Positions 1-12,908 of a DNA stretch of 64,000 nucleotides are shown here, piece by piece. A model generated the notes under the pieces. The model worked only from the letters and a program-made list of their open reading frames with translations. It had not been told where the DNA came from and ran no database searches. Position 1 is the first letter of the stretch; every line of letters begins with the position of its first letter. The position numbers were made by a program, and so were the translations under genes. The stretch comes from Circinella minor (taxonomy: Eukaryota > Mucoromycota > Mucoromycetes > Mucorales > Lichtheimiaceae), in NCBI GenBank assembly GCA_016758965.1, contig JAEPRB010000141.1, positions 16,093 to 80,092 of the forward strand, in the 5' to 3' direction.

Positions 1-274
1 TACAAACAAGGAACGTGTAAGCAAAATAATTTGAAATACGTTTTAATTTCTCTTCACGGAATTACTGTCTCCTATGCAATTGTAAAAAGTTTCAGACATT
101 TCAACAGATATCAACATGATAATAATCAAAAATAATAATAGTTGTTTTATATTTGTAATATGTATATTTTTTGTACAAAGAAGTAATAACAATGACAAGA
201 TTGTGGTGATGGTATTTACGAAGCAGAACAATAGTTAAATTTATATTTATATATGTAGGTATTATTATTTTTAC

Positions 275-3200
275 TTATGTTGATGCTAATGGTGATTGAC
301 CTTGTTGTTGTTGTTGAACAAGAACAGTCAATGCTCGTACATGTTCGACCTTGATCTAAATAATATGATAAACATTAATAAAAATGAATTTATGAATGTC
401 CCAATAATTTGGTACATGTAAGAAATTTAAATAAGATATGCTTTTTCTTACCCAAGAAGGAATATAAGTTTGGAGTTGTGTTTGACGTGGGACAGGAATT
501 TCAAACGGATTAGCAGTATCATCAATTGGAACAGAATCCAATAACAAGACGTCAGCAGTATCTCCAGTAACAACATGGGATGCAACTGCTTTTAGAATAG
601 CAGGTTTAATCGGGTCCTATATAGCAAAAAATAAATCCATAATAAATCAAAGATGAATAATCAAAAAATGTATATAACGCAGAACAAAACAAATCGAACT
701 TGAAATTTTTTTGCTAATTTACCTCATAGTCAGCTACGTGGTAATTAGAAATGAGTTTTTGAACTTGTGTAGGTGATAAAATCCAGCACACATCATAGAT
801 ATTTTCAATATCTTCAACAGATGATTTTTTAAATTGAAGCATCTTTGTGGTTTGCATCAAATGTTCTAATTGAAGACTTCCTTCAGGGATATCATGACTG
901 TTACACCATTCTTCAAGTCGTGTAATGTTATATTGAATTTGCATGGCTATATATACATATGCATATGTGTCAGTTCTAATTTTTCTTTGTTACCAATATA
1001 ATTCGTCCCCTTCTTTCCTGTTCTTCTGCCTTCTTTTTTTATGCAAATATATATATAAACATACCTCGCTTCCATGAAGAAAAGTTCTTACGCATCAATA
1101 GGTCATTGAAACCATGCACACCAATCATCTTGAGCAACTCTGTAAGTACTTGAGTAGCTACCGAAGATTCAATATAATAGCATTTCATAGTTCTCCAGAC
1201 TTTATTCAAGAAGTTAAGTAGATCATCCATCGAATAAGCAGGTTGAGATGATCCAGTCAATAGCTTGTTGAAGAATCGACCCGATTCAGTAGTAATAAAA
1301 CCAGGAAGAGATTGACTTTCGATCATAGCAGGTACAATCATTTTACTTAAACGACGTTTCATTTCTTTCATCCATGCATGGAAAATATTATCTTCCAAGC
1401 ATTGCATTTCAAATTTCACAGTAGCAATTAATTTTTCAAAATCTTGCCAGCCAGTACCTTGATCATTTTGGAAAGCTTGCTGTTCAAGTTCAGGTTCAGT
1501 TGTGCATACCATGGATAAAAGTTCATGAACATTTGTGATCCAGAATGCACATGGTGTAACTGCTTCTTCACCAGTACAGCTCTATAGACACACACATATA
1601 TATAGATAGATATTTGGTTAAGAGACCCACAAATCTTCTTTTTTTTGTTGCTATTGTTGCTATGAACTCGTTTTTTATATATATCCCGAGTAACCCTAAT
1701 CATATTCATTTTTTCTTATTACCAGACATCGTTTTTGAATCGTATCCATGATTGTGAAGAGAAGACGTTCAGATTCTTGAATATATTGTTTTCTCCACAT
1801 TTCCGTCACACACATACTGATCATATGTGCAGGGAAAAAAATTTCTTTTCTTGAAGGAGGATTCTGCATGCTTGGTAATGGCATCTTAAGTTCCTTGATG
1901 AGGCCTTCAGTGATTTCTGCTAATAATTTCTCTTCATCACGTATAATGTTGTGAATCTAAAATACATTCTTTTTTGATTAATGATTTGGGTACAATATCA
2001 TACCAGTCGCTAAATATTAATTATTTTACCTCTTCATCAGGATCTTCAACTACACTACCAGGAATAATCCGGTTGCCCTTGGGACCAAAAATGTTACTAT
2101 ACTGATCAATAGATGTAGGACGTGGATTCTTCAAACGAAGTTTATCAACCGGCTTGTTCATAGTGGGAGCATCCAAACTATTACGACGTGCCTTTCTTCC
2201 TCGGGCAGGTGAGTGACTACGTTGACGAACATCATCCTTGAAACCATTGACGTCCAGTGGTTTAGAAGGCGATACACTACGGAGACGATCAGGGGCGGGA
2301 GACAAACTTCGCAAATTATTCGATGATGAACCACGACGTAAACCATTACCACGCATAGCTTGGGTTAATTGAGCTTTTAAAGCAGCGATTTGACTCTTCA
2401 ATTCTGTCACTTCACTTTCATCTGCTACACGTTCATTGGCCACTTCCAAATCTTTGTGCAATCTCTCATTCTGTTTACGGACAGAAGCTAATTCGTCGTT
2501 CACACTTGAAATTTCCATATCCCTGCTCTTGAGTTTTTCCAACATTTCTTGGTAGTTTTTGGAGAGTTGTTCTTTTTCGCTAGCAAGCGTATCCCATTGT
2601 GCTTGAGGAACAGTAGGCTCTTTTAATTTCTCTTGGTACGATTGTGATTTCTTTTCCATTTTTTGGTATTTTTCCATCCATGTTCTGATTTCACCTTCCA
2701 ATTGAGTTGTTTTGTCATTCATGACTTTCTTTTCTCCCTTAAGTGAAGTGATAGTTTGGGTAAGTTCGACAACAGTATTTTCTAACTTATAAGATACTTC
2801 TTTGAAGTGGTTGACAGATCGTGCTTCAGTACGTAAGATCATCAATTGTTTGCGGCTGGCACGACGACGAACACATGATTGTAAATGAATAATAAAATCG
2901 CGCTGGGTATTATATTGTTTGCGAGCAAACCTATTATAGTTTTAATAAAATGGTGGGGGGGGAGAGGAGGTAAGCTTAACAAACACAACATACACGTATA
3001 TATCTATATGGATCCAATATATAAGAAAAAAAATACATACCATCCTCGTACAAGTCGTTGAATTTGAGTAGCAGCATGAGATCTACGAGCAAATATCAAT
3101 TTTTGACGGGCTTGATAAGTTCGAATTGCTGATTGAAGATGTACAATAAATTGTTGTTTTTGAATATAGGCTTTGCGGGCAGAGAAGCGACGCCATTGAG

Positions 3201-6200
3201 TCTGGATTTGAATAGCCGCCTTTTGTTCTCGAAGTGTCTGAAGTTGGGCAGCAGCTGTTTTTTGTCGTGCAACACATTGAAGTCGAAGTGCCAATTCTTT
3301 CATATGAACATATCGTGAGCGATAAATGAAACGACGCACATTCTTCTGTAATAGTGTCGCGCTTGCATTGAACTTGTCTGCACGAAGTTTTTCCATATAT
3401 GCAAGCTAATATATTAACCATATAAATAAATAAAAGGATATTCGTTCAGTATCTCAATCACTCTTTTCTTTTCACCAAATAACAACAAAAAAAAAAAAAC
3501 AGCAATTTTCTTTTTTACCTGTCCAGCACGGAAAAAAATCTTGGTAGTACCAATTTGATACTGTGCTTCATCCGTAATAGAGTTATTAAGAATAACTTTG
3601 GTAAGACCTCGTAAATCATCCGTAGCCCAATTTTTGGACGGTACCAATGCATAATAACGTTCTGCAAATTCTTCAAATGTCCAACGGGATGGATAACCAG
3701 CACAACTAATACGAATTGTTTCTAGAACACCACAGGCTCGGAGTTGAGACAAGACCATACTGGGCTCAAATTCCCAAGCAATCTTGGCCTCATTTGGTTT
3801 AATGCATCGGATATAATGAACGTTTGTGTCACCAATTGTATCCATCAATTGAATAAGTGATAACTTGAAAATAGATCCAAGAGTGGGTTTTCTTGCAATC
3901 ATACTCATACGTTTACTTTTTTCGGGCTATATATTATTAATTTATTATATCCACATTAGTGACCATCCATCCGGATACTTCCTTTTCCTTTATACATATT
4001 TTCTTCATATTAATAACCCATTATATTTTCTTCTTTACCGTTGGGGTTGGGTTATTAGCAGCTGCTCGATCCATAACTTCTTTTAAAAACTCAAACTCTG
4101 AACCCTGTAACAAAGCCATATGTTCATCAGGCACAGTATCCTTGTTTTTGTCCAAGAAGTTCTCGGCTTCATATTGTACATCATGTGCATAATGTGCCAC
4201 AGTGAATGCACTATTGGAAAACCGTGGCTTCTTGAAAAATTGTTTATAATCTGGTTTTTCAAAGTTATCGTATAATTTTTGACAAAATCCTTGGTCTGAA
4301 CCAGCTGGAAGACGTGATTCCTAATGGTGTATATAAAAACCCCCAACCCCAAACAATAATGAGCATCCCTTCATTTTTTTATACTTCAATATTATATCGC
4401 GCAATCGTGAGAAATGAATATACATACCTCGTCAAGAAGAGATAAAATACCAAGTTTTCCTTCGATAAGATCGATACATTTTTGATTATCACTAAACTCA
4501 ATAAATGTCCAATTGATTTCTTCACGGACATATTCTTCTTGTTCCAATTTAAATACATGTTGATTAAACTATACAGGTATATTGTTAAATTTAATTTAAT
4601 ATATGCGTTTATAAACAGCAGAAAGAAAAAAAATATAAGTTACCTGTTGCTGTAACTTTTCATTGGCATAATTAATGCAAAACTGCTCAAAAGAATTCTT
4701 TTTAAAATGTTCAAAACCATAAATATCCAAAACTCCGATAAATGTGCGAATATTTTCTGGGTCAGGGGATGACAAGCTGTCATTAATGACACCCACAAGC
4801 CAGTCAAAGAGGTTGGCATAAACATATTTTGCAACAGAGTCCTTGACTACAATAGCTTGTGCTGGATTCAAGTTGGTGACAATTTTTTCGGATCGTGTCA
4901 CAATTTGTTTACGTACAATCCATTTACGAAATTCAGCCGTTTTGATTCCCAATAATTTTGTAGCAATATTTAACGCTTCATCTGTTTCTGCCAACATGGC
5001 ATCACCACGACCCGTGATTTGTATGTTACCAATATGTAAGAGTGCTGATAAAAGACGGAAGATTTGCCATTGTAATTGAAGGGACAAACCGACAGTGGAA
5101 AGTGCACGTTGTGTTAATTCAAATTCAAGTATATCGTCCACACCGGGTATCACGCCTGTGCCGCTTTGATTTAGGTAATGAAATGTGGTATAATCTCCAA
5201 GATGAAATTCTTTTCGTTCAGAATTGGGTGCACCAGCGCACAACTAGGATAATCATAATAACAATAAATAATGCGCCATGTGATACACACAAGGAGAAAA
5301 TGGATTAACGAATAAGTATAAATAAAAACGATCGATATGTAGCCGACATTTACACTATAAACAATGAAATATATAGATGGATCTATTTAGATTAATTTTT
5401 TTTACCTGGTAAAAAATATGATAATTTCGTTCCGTAGTTGGTTGAAAAATAAGTCGAGAACGCTCAAGTAAGTAAGTTCGTATTTTAGCACCAATAATAT
5501 TATTTCCACTATCAAACTGAATCTCAATGTATTTGCCGAAGCGGGAGCTATTGTCGTTTCGAGTCGTTTTTGCGTTACCAAAAGCTTCCATGATAGGATT
5601 GGTTGCAAGGATTTGTTCTTCTACCTCGGTCATACCTCCTTCTTTCTTTTTCTTTCCAACTGATTCTTGATCATCTGCTGTGGCAAAGTATCTCATAATA
5701 AATTTTGCACTCACTGTTTTACCAGCACCACTATAGAAGTACTCATATTAATGAAGTTGTGAATGCTGTGTATATGTATACATACATATGTTGTTTTACT
5801 CCTTCTCTCACTCCCTCCCTCTTTCTCTCTCAACAATTTCTTTGTGTATCAAATGCTTTACCTTTCCCCTGAGACAACAATCGTTTGATTCATCTGTTCC
5901 CGAATCATGCAGCGATATGCATCTTCTGCAATTGCAAACAAATGTGGTTCAAGCTCACCCCGCCTTCGTCCTGCGTATTGCTGTACAACATCCGAATCAT
6001 AAAGAGAAACTCGGTCAAATGGATTCACAGCAATTAATACAATACCAGAATAAGTATAGATAAGGTGTTGCATATATCGTGTACGGATTGTGTTGAGAAC
6101 TAAACCGAGGCGTTTATACAATAGTCATGTGTTATATAATTTTATGAATATGGTTTTTTTCTCTAATCATCAAATTATTTTTTTCTCTTTGGTTACCTGC

Positions 6201-6661
6201 AGGTTCATTAAGATAACTTAGATTGGTAAGATCATCTGTATACTCCATTTTGGGTGGATTACGTAGTGGGGGAAGGTTAGAACCATCCGATTTCTCTATA
6301 TCTGTAAGTTTACACTCGAAAACATGTTCCTATAATATTTTGTTAGTTAACTTTTTGTCTCTATGCAACATATGAATATGTATATGAGCGCACTCTTTTT
6401 TTTCCTTTTCTTCTTTTTTTTTTTTTTTTTTGCTTGCCCACTGCGCCGAGAAAAAGCCTTAGATTATATATATCTGTTTTGGCAATTTACCTTGTCTTCT
6501 TCATTATCGTCTTCAAAAACTAGGCGAACATTTCCGTCGTCTGTAATGGTGTTGGAAACACAAGTAACGGAGATCCAACAAGCATCGGTATTGACGGGTA
6601 ACCACGCTTGTGTTCCTTTTGTATATACTTGGGCAGCCTGAAGAGCCTTTTCAGTTGCCAT
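275..6661 (-). CDS. MYO2: Class V myosin heavy chain (actin-based cargo motor), 15 exons
   Basis: Unconventional myosin that carries vesicles and organelles along actin, typically to the hyphal tip. Assembled exons (- strand): 6661-6491, 6329-6197, 6099-5862, 5730-5406, 5243-4644, 4568-4428, 4320-4039, 3926-3519, 3405-3041, 2930-2030, 1956-1723, 1581-1065, 946-723, 616-452, 355-275. They total 4785 nt, giving 1594 residues, normal for the class. The motor domain (about 1-766) has P-loop GESGAGKT split by an intron near residue 180, switch [10 protein letters not shown], switch II DIYGFE and the actin-binding tail of the head (YIRCIKPNE). IQ repeats ([12 protein letters not shown]) span about 770-920 and bind light chains or calmodulin. 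A coiled coil (about 930-1100) follows, then a Ser/Arg-rich linker. The C-terminal DIL/globular cargo-binding domain runs from about 1200 to the end ([20 protein letters not shown]). The start [11 protein letters not shown] precedes an SH3-like N-terminus. Family assignment is very secure; only exact splice sites are inferred. Confidence 0.96.
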
Positions 6662-9155
6662 TGTTATATATTTTTTTAGAAGAATAAATTATATACAACG
6701 TAAGTAAAAAATAAAAAATAAAAAGAAAACGAGAGTTTAAAAAAAGACACGCGTGACGAAAAAAGAGCTTATGTTGAGAACTATCTGTTGTGTCAGTTTT
6801 ATTTTTTCGATTCCGAAAAAAGCACATCAAAGGGCTTGCTCTCCGCTTTTTTTCTTGATCTCGGCCCTTTTTTTTTGTTACACTTCATGAAAGTTTGAGC
6901 GGAAATACCTGTTACACATAGTCCGTCACCGGACCGCGGTGAATTTTTATATTAATTTAATAATATACCACTACCCATATGGTTTATAGCCGTTTATTAG
7001 AGAAGCTTTTAATTTAATTTCCATGACAAAAAATGAAATTATGAAACAGTTACATTGAAGAAGAGATAAAGTAATTATTGTATTGCTAGATATTAACAAC
7101 AAAGCTACTTGTATATTAATGTGTGTTCAAGTGGTACATAAAAGAGATTTCATTTCCCTAGTTATATAGACTGTTCAACATAAATGTGCAACGTAACACT
7201 TTTTTTTCGTTTCCTTCAAACCAGTAGAAGTTATATGCACAAATATAATCATTGGGAGTGTATGAAGATCTCAACCCACACATGTGAAGTATATAAACTT
7301 GTCGATACGCATATACTCCTCATGTTTCAACCCTACTTCTTCAGTATCATAGTCAAATGTTTGAAAAGTATCAGGACTGTTTTATTAATTTAAGGAGGCT
7401 AAAATCAAGGGTATCATGTTGTACAAGAATATGCTTGTATTGTTGCTTGGATTACTGCTATGTACTATTAGCACAAGCTATAAACATGCAAGTTTTCATT
7501 TCGAATACAAGGCTGTTTGGACTAACCCTGATGCTACTAAAAACTCATGAAGCGATATTCAGACAGCAATAAAAGCCTATATTTAAATATTTTTGATGCA
7601 TTTACGTAAGAAAGGGATACTGTGTTATTAATTGTAGTGTTTTATATATATACAGTCCATACGTAGCTGCAGAAAAGAAAAGAGACAGCTGAATGATGAA
7701 GTGAACCAAAACTTCTGCTTTTATATCTATGAATGAGTAGAGCTGTTTTTTTTTCTGTATAATCGCCATTATGTAATTCATCATTCAGTACAATAACACA
7801 ACAGTGAAGCTAGGCCTCATACAATACATATAATATAAAGCTTCACATTATTCAGTATGGAACCCTTTGTGACTTACATAGACAATGCATAATTGCTGTT
7901 TTTAAACTGTATCAAAAGGCACTAGCTTATTCATATATATAAGCATTGACAAAATGAGAAGCTTTAACACCTTCAGTTTAGTATAAGAAAATAGTCACTC
8001 AATATCAAAAGATAATGAAGATGCACTGCAAGAAAAATAAATATAAAGTAAAAGTAAAAAGTATGTTAATGTCATATTATTAGGGTTTATGATCATTGAT
8101 TACTATCATTAACGATGAACTCTCGAGTATAGGAAAAGATTTCTGTGTACTTTAAATATATTCTCAACCTTGAAGAATGCTAATAAAGGTCTAAAAGAAG
8201 GATTAAGAATATTCAGTCACCTTGTTGGAAAGGGAGAGCTTCATCTTTTTTAACTCACATGGTCTTAGAAGGTATCGCTAGGCCTTATTAGTATTTATGC
8301 AGATTCCAGATGGCCGTATATACTATAACTACTTTTTCGGGCAGTAATTAAAAGTTTTGGTATTTCAATGAAACGTGTTTGAGTGGTGGATTATACTAAG
8401 GTATTTCTATTGTAAACTTGATATTTTCTATTGTAAAAACTCACGGCATTGTGTAGTCCCATAAGGGGTGTACATTATTTCTCTATTTAATATATTAACA
8501 TCCGATTGTTAAGTGCAAACTCCAATATCATAAAAGTTGAAGGTACGTATTGTATTTATCAGTATATAAAGGTGAAATGAAAAAAGGGGCAAATGGGGTT
8601 CCTTCAACAGGTACAATTTTTGGATTGGAGAGTGCAATTCTATTCTTATTCTTATTTACTATTATTTGTAAATTCTTATCCTTTTTCAATTATTTTTGTG
8701 ATGAATAAATTAAATAAACGCCTTTGTTGGAAATGAAAAAGTATATGTATTAAAGATTCGAAGAAGAGTCATTGTTTGATACTTTTTTTTGTTAACCTGA
8801 TATTGTGTAACGTCTCACTTTAACTAAATACGCACGAAAAATTGGGGCATAAATAGCAAATTGAAAAGCCAATAGATCTGGGTAGATGAAAGAAATTACA
8901 TATATTATGTAGTTATTAGGTTGTATGTACACGCAAAACTGTGGAATAATTTGCTAGATAATTCATTAAGCAAATGACATATACAGCTTTATATTGCAAG
9001 AATATGTTAATTATATCAAGAATTGAAGCGGGAGAAAGAAAACGCGCCACACATAAAAAAGAATGGAAGAGTTGAAAACTGAGCTTTTCCTTTTGAATCT
9101 ATTTCTTTTCACCGCATATTCTTTTATTGTTTTATATTTATAAAAGAAAATCATT
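6662..9155. other. Intergenic region between myosin V start and the small membrane-protein gene
   Basis: About 2.5 kb with no convincing gene. It contains the upstream region of the myosin gene (AT-rich, with poly-T tracts and a short GC-richer patch near 6830-6940) and the upstream region of the gene at 9156. The open frames at 7184-7393 and 7357-7572 have low-complexity composition, no recognisable domain and no splice continuation, so they are not called. Confidence 0.6.
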
Positions 9156-9739
9156 ATGCTTCACTACTTATTACTTTTGTTAACTTTCTTTATATCACAA
9201 AGTCAAGCAGCCAATCCCATTTTATTTTGTAAATGCTTTTGTGGATCAAATAGTACCATTTTTGAACTACCTATGGTGGATCCAAAACCTTGTGCAAACT
9301 GTACAAAACAGTTTTGTTTGGATAATGTAGAAGATGGCATGTGTGATGGTATTGCCGATGAAACTTGTCCTAGTAACGACTTTCGTACAAATTGTTTTGG
9401 TATGAGAATAATAATAAAAAATCAAAAAAAAAGTATTTATTAGTTAGGAAAATACTTATTGTTATTGTTATATATTAGCCCGTGACTCGGTTAAGGACGA
9501 ATCGATTGTCTTTTTATTTCTTATATTGACAGTGGGGTTACTCATTTCAGCTGCAGTAAAACCTCATTTTCAACGATGGCGTGAGGTAACTTATAAAATA
9601 ATATAGGAAGAAAAATTGTGGAGACATTTGTTGTCAAGATAATGTGATTGTGATACTAAAAAAAGTGTAACATATATAATTTATGAAGGAACGGCGAATC
9701 AGAAACGATTACACACCAGTTGCAAGTCAGGAACGATAG
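9156..9739 (+). CDS. Small Cys-rich type I membrane protein, 3 exons
   Basis: Exons 9156-9399, 9479-9585 and 9689-9739 give 402 nt and 133 residues. The start is the first ATG and is followed at once by a hydrophobic signal peptide (MLHYLLLLLTFFISQSQA, cleavage probably after QA, about residue 19). The exported part (20-82) is Cys-rich: FCKCFCG, an N-glycosylation site NST, a CANC..FC cluster, and further Cys pairs. A single membrane segment (about 92-108, VFLFLILTVGLLISAAV) is followed by a short basic tail ending DYTPVASQER. The topology predicts a lumenal or cell-surface disulfide-bonded domain and a cytosolic tail. I do not recognise a named family or function. Splice frames agree across both introns, so it is a real gene. 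Confidence 0.8.
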
Positions 9740-10080
9740 ATGTACGGGCTAATAGCAGATAACCAATAATGTTAGAAAAGATACTTACTTCTATATTGTA
9801 TATATTTATAAATTTTCATAAAGTCCAGAAAAATTATGGAAACAGTTTGTGTGTAATAATAATTATAAAAATTACTATCTTAGTAAAATAGATATCGGAT
9901 TATTGTATATTACGAATTATTGGGTGCAAAAAGTACTATATTTGTATATGATGAACTGAGCAACAAAAAAAAATCGATAAATACATGCTTTTTTTTTATT
10001 TACAAAAAGTCAATGAATGATAGTTTCTATTACATGTTATGATTAAAAAGGTATTTAAAGTACATTTTCTTTTAATAAAA
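9740..10080. other. Convergent 3' intergenic region
   Basis: Very AT-rich stretch between the stop of the small membrane-protein gene (+) and the stop of the NOP4-like gene (-). Poly-A and poly-T runs near 9965-10000 are consistent with 3' ends on both strands. Nothing else is seen. Confidence 0.5.
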
Positions 10081-12908
10081 TTATTGATCGCCAGATCTTC
10101 CACCTCTGAATCCACCACGGCCTCGACCCCTGGGTCCGTCTCTGGATCCGCCTCTGAATCCACCTCTGCTGTCCCCACGGAAACCGCCACGGGATCCACC
10201 TCTGAATCCACCGCGAGATCCACCTCTGCTCTCACCACGGAATCCGCCACGAGATCCGCCTCGGAATCCGCCGCGAGATCCACCTCTGCTTTCACCACGG
10301 AAACCATCACGAGATTCACCTCGGAATCCGCCGCGCGATCCACCTCTGCTTTCACCACGGAAACCATCACGAGATTCACCTCGGAATCCGCCGCGGGATC
10401 CACCTCTGCTTTCACCACGGAAACCGCCACGAGATCCGCCTCTGAATCCGCGCGATCCACCTCTACTTTCGCCACGACCGCCACGACCTCCACCGCGAGA
10501 TCCACCTCGGAATCCGCCACGAGATTCGCCACGGTCCTGGTTTCTTCCTGATGAATTGAATTTGTTATCCTTGTCGCTTTTATCTTCTTTTTCACCTGAT
10601 GATGACTTTACTGATAATCGTGTAGCAGCTCTTTCAGCGGCTCTTCCTTTTCGTTTCTCAACAACATCCTTGTTCTCGATGGAAAATTCCACAATTAGTC
10701 GTCGTTTACTATCTTCGCCTTCGAATAATTCTGGGTTATTGTTGAGGTATCGTAATGCAGCCAATGCATGTGAATGCGTCATATATTCCAAGAAACCATA
10801 ACCTTTACTACGCAACTTTTGAGTGGCACTATCGACACGATCTTTGCTTCGAACAATTTTTGCTTGCTTGATACGTGGTAAGAAATGCCAACCTTCTTCC
10901 TTTTCTTCAGCTGTCAAATCTGTTCGCAAACGTCTTTTTACTTCTTCCTTGAATTTTGTGATACATTCACGACCCAATTTTCGTAATCCAACATCATCGA
11001 TAGAAATAGGCAAGTTACGAATAGATAAACGTGTTTTACTGACAAATAATGCAGGATCACTATTCAAAAGTCGTTTGCGCATAGCAAATGCCATTTGTCG
11101 TTTCTGTAATTCAGCTGGTGTCATATGGGCAGCAGCCGGTGTATCGGGAAATACGACACCTTCATGCATCAAGTACAAGTGACGTGTATCTTCTTTACGC
11201 CGGATCGCAGCTTTTTCTTCTTTTAATTTGGATGCTTCACCTCGTTGAACAGCGCGAGTGACATCCAAAACACGACCATCCAATGTAAACTTTAATCCCA
11301 AACCACTACCAGAATCAGGAGTCAAGATACTGTCATAAACAAGACCCTTTTTCTTCTTTTCACGCTTGGACATGAGAACGTCAGCATCGTCTTCGTCTTC
11401 ATCAGCATCACGAATTGACATCTTTCTAAAGTCTTCAGCTTCTGCCAAAATTTTATCTGCATCTTCCTTGTTTCTCATCAACACAAAACCATTGCCACGC
11501 GACAAGCCAGAACCTTTGTTCTTGGTAATACGAGCATATACAACAGGGCCCCATTGCTTGAAACTAAAATTCGAATAGAAATATATGTATACGTCAGAAC
11601 CATTATATACTATGTTTCACTTTGAAATAGATTAGACATATTCAATATGTATCAGCTTACAGTTCCTTAAGATCTTGTTCAGTAGATTCAAATAATAAAT
11701 TACGGACAAATAAAGTGGCACCTTCAGATGCATCAGGAAGTCGTTTCTTTTCTGGCTTGGTTTCTTTTTGTTCAACTTCTTCCATCTCTACATCTTCGTC
11801 AGCATCTTCCATTTCTTCATCAGATCTTTCTTCGCCATCTTCGCTATCGACTTGAGCAAAATTGATTTTCTCGTCAATTTCATCGACTTCTGAATCATCA
11901 TCGTCGTTATCGTCTTCTTCGTCATCATTATCACTGGATTCTGATTCATCCTCATCCTCATCACCTTCATCATCATCTTCATCGTTGCTACTGTCACTGG
12001 ATGAATCGTCATCATCTGATTCTTCACTGCTGCTACTGCTGCTGGAATCACCGGAATCACTTGATGCGTCTTCTTTTTTTTCTGCTTCCTCGGTATTAGC
12101 TTCAGTTTGCTCTACTTGATTGAATCGATCCTTAGATAGCGACCAATCAACAGCAATCGTACGACCGTGATGTTCTGAAGCGTTTAATTTAGCAATTGCC
12201 TATATCATTCAAAAGTGTTAGTATCATCATTAACGAAATATCAGTCCCTATTATTCCTCCCCCGTGATTATTACTCACAGTTTCAGCATTTTTAACATTC
12301 TTAAATTGAACAAATGCAAAACCACGAAGAGGACCACCGGGAAACTTGCGAGGTAATCGCACTTCTGTTACTTGACCATATTTGCCAAAAATTCCTTCCA
12401 AATCCTTTTCATCATATTTCCAGGGTAAGTTACGAACAATTAAACGAGCTGCCTTGTTAATACCTGTCTTATTAATTCGCGGGCGTTTTGTTTCTTGTTC
12501 TTTTTGTTCTTTTTGTTCTTCAGTTTGATCAGAAGGTGCAGATCGTTTTCCCCCAATGGATTTACGTTGAGCAAATTCCATTGTTAATGGTCGTTTACCC
12601 TTGAACTTGACAGTTTTTAACTTTTCCAAAGCTTCTTTGGCATCTTCAGGAACAGCAAAATGAACATAACCAACACCTTTATTACGAAAAGCAGAATCGT
12701 CTTCTTTGAGTTTGCCTTTGGATTTATCGGCAACGACAAAACAGTTACGAACAGGACCAATTTCACTAAAAAATTCTTCGAGATCTTTACTGGTCGCTGT
12801 TGGTGGGATCTTTCCAACAAATAAGGTGGAAATAGCCGTAGAAGAGGCAGGAGTTTTTACTGTCTTTGTTGGAGCAGGAGTGTCTATTGTCGTTTCGTTT
12901 TCGGCCAT
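10081..12908 (-). CDS. NOP4: Nop4/RBM28-like nucleolar RNA-binding protein, four RRMs with RGG tail
   Basis: Nucleolar protein needed for 27S/60S pre-ribosome maturation in the Nop4/RBM28 family. Exons (- strand): 12908-12279, 12199-11661, 11563-10081, giving 2652 nt and 883 residues. ATG at 12908 (MAENETT) is chosen; the frame opens slightly upstream only with a TTG. RRM1 lies at about 28-115 ([15 protein letters not shown]). RRM2 at about 155-240 ([15 protein letters not shown]) crosses intron 1. A Ser/Asp/Glu acidic linker covers about 255-350, RRM3 about 362-420 ([17 protein letters not shown]), and RRM4 about 567-690 ([18 protein letters not shown]), with the long RRM4 insertion typical of this family. 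The last roughly 150 residues are RGG repeats (see separate repeat entry), which are not usual for yeast Nop4. The four-RRM order makes the identification strong; the RGG tail is the odd feature. Confidence 0.9.
10090..10530 (-). repeat. Minisatellite encoding the RGG tail of the NOP4-like protein
   Basis: Tandem, imperfect short units encode repeated FRGGSRGG and FRGESRGG blocks at the C-terminus of the NOP4-like protein. On the + strand units such as CCACCTCTGCTTTCACCACGGAA recur several times. Some copies (10285-10400) are nearly identical over about 60 bp, which points to recent slippage or gene conversion. The repeat also leaves the opposite strand open from 10039 to 10551 as a Ser/Thr-rich shadow frame that should not be annotated as a gene. 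RGG boxes generally bind RNA and are arginine-methylated; that role here is inferred. Confidence 0.85.

Noticed and set aside
7184..7572. Two overlapping open frames between the myosin and small membrane-protein genes
   Set aside because: No recognisable motif, no continuation by splicing, and a composition like the surrounding AT-rich DNA.
10039..10551. Plus-strand open frame of 170 residues, Ser/Thr-rich
   Set aside because: It is the complement of the RGG-encoding minisatellite of the NOP4-like gene; the repeat alone explains the openness.
11862..12119. Plus-strand poly-Ser open frame
   Set aside because: Complement of the acidic Ser/Asp linker of the NOP4-like protein.
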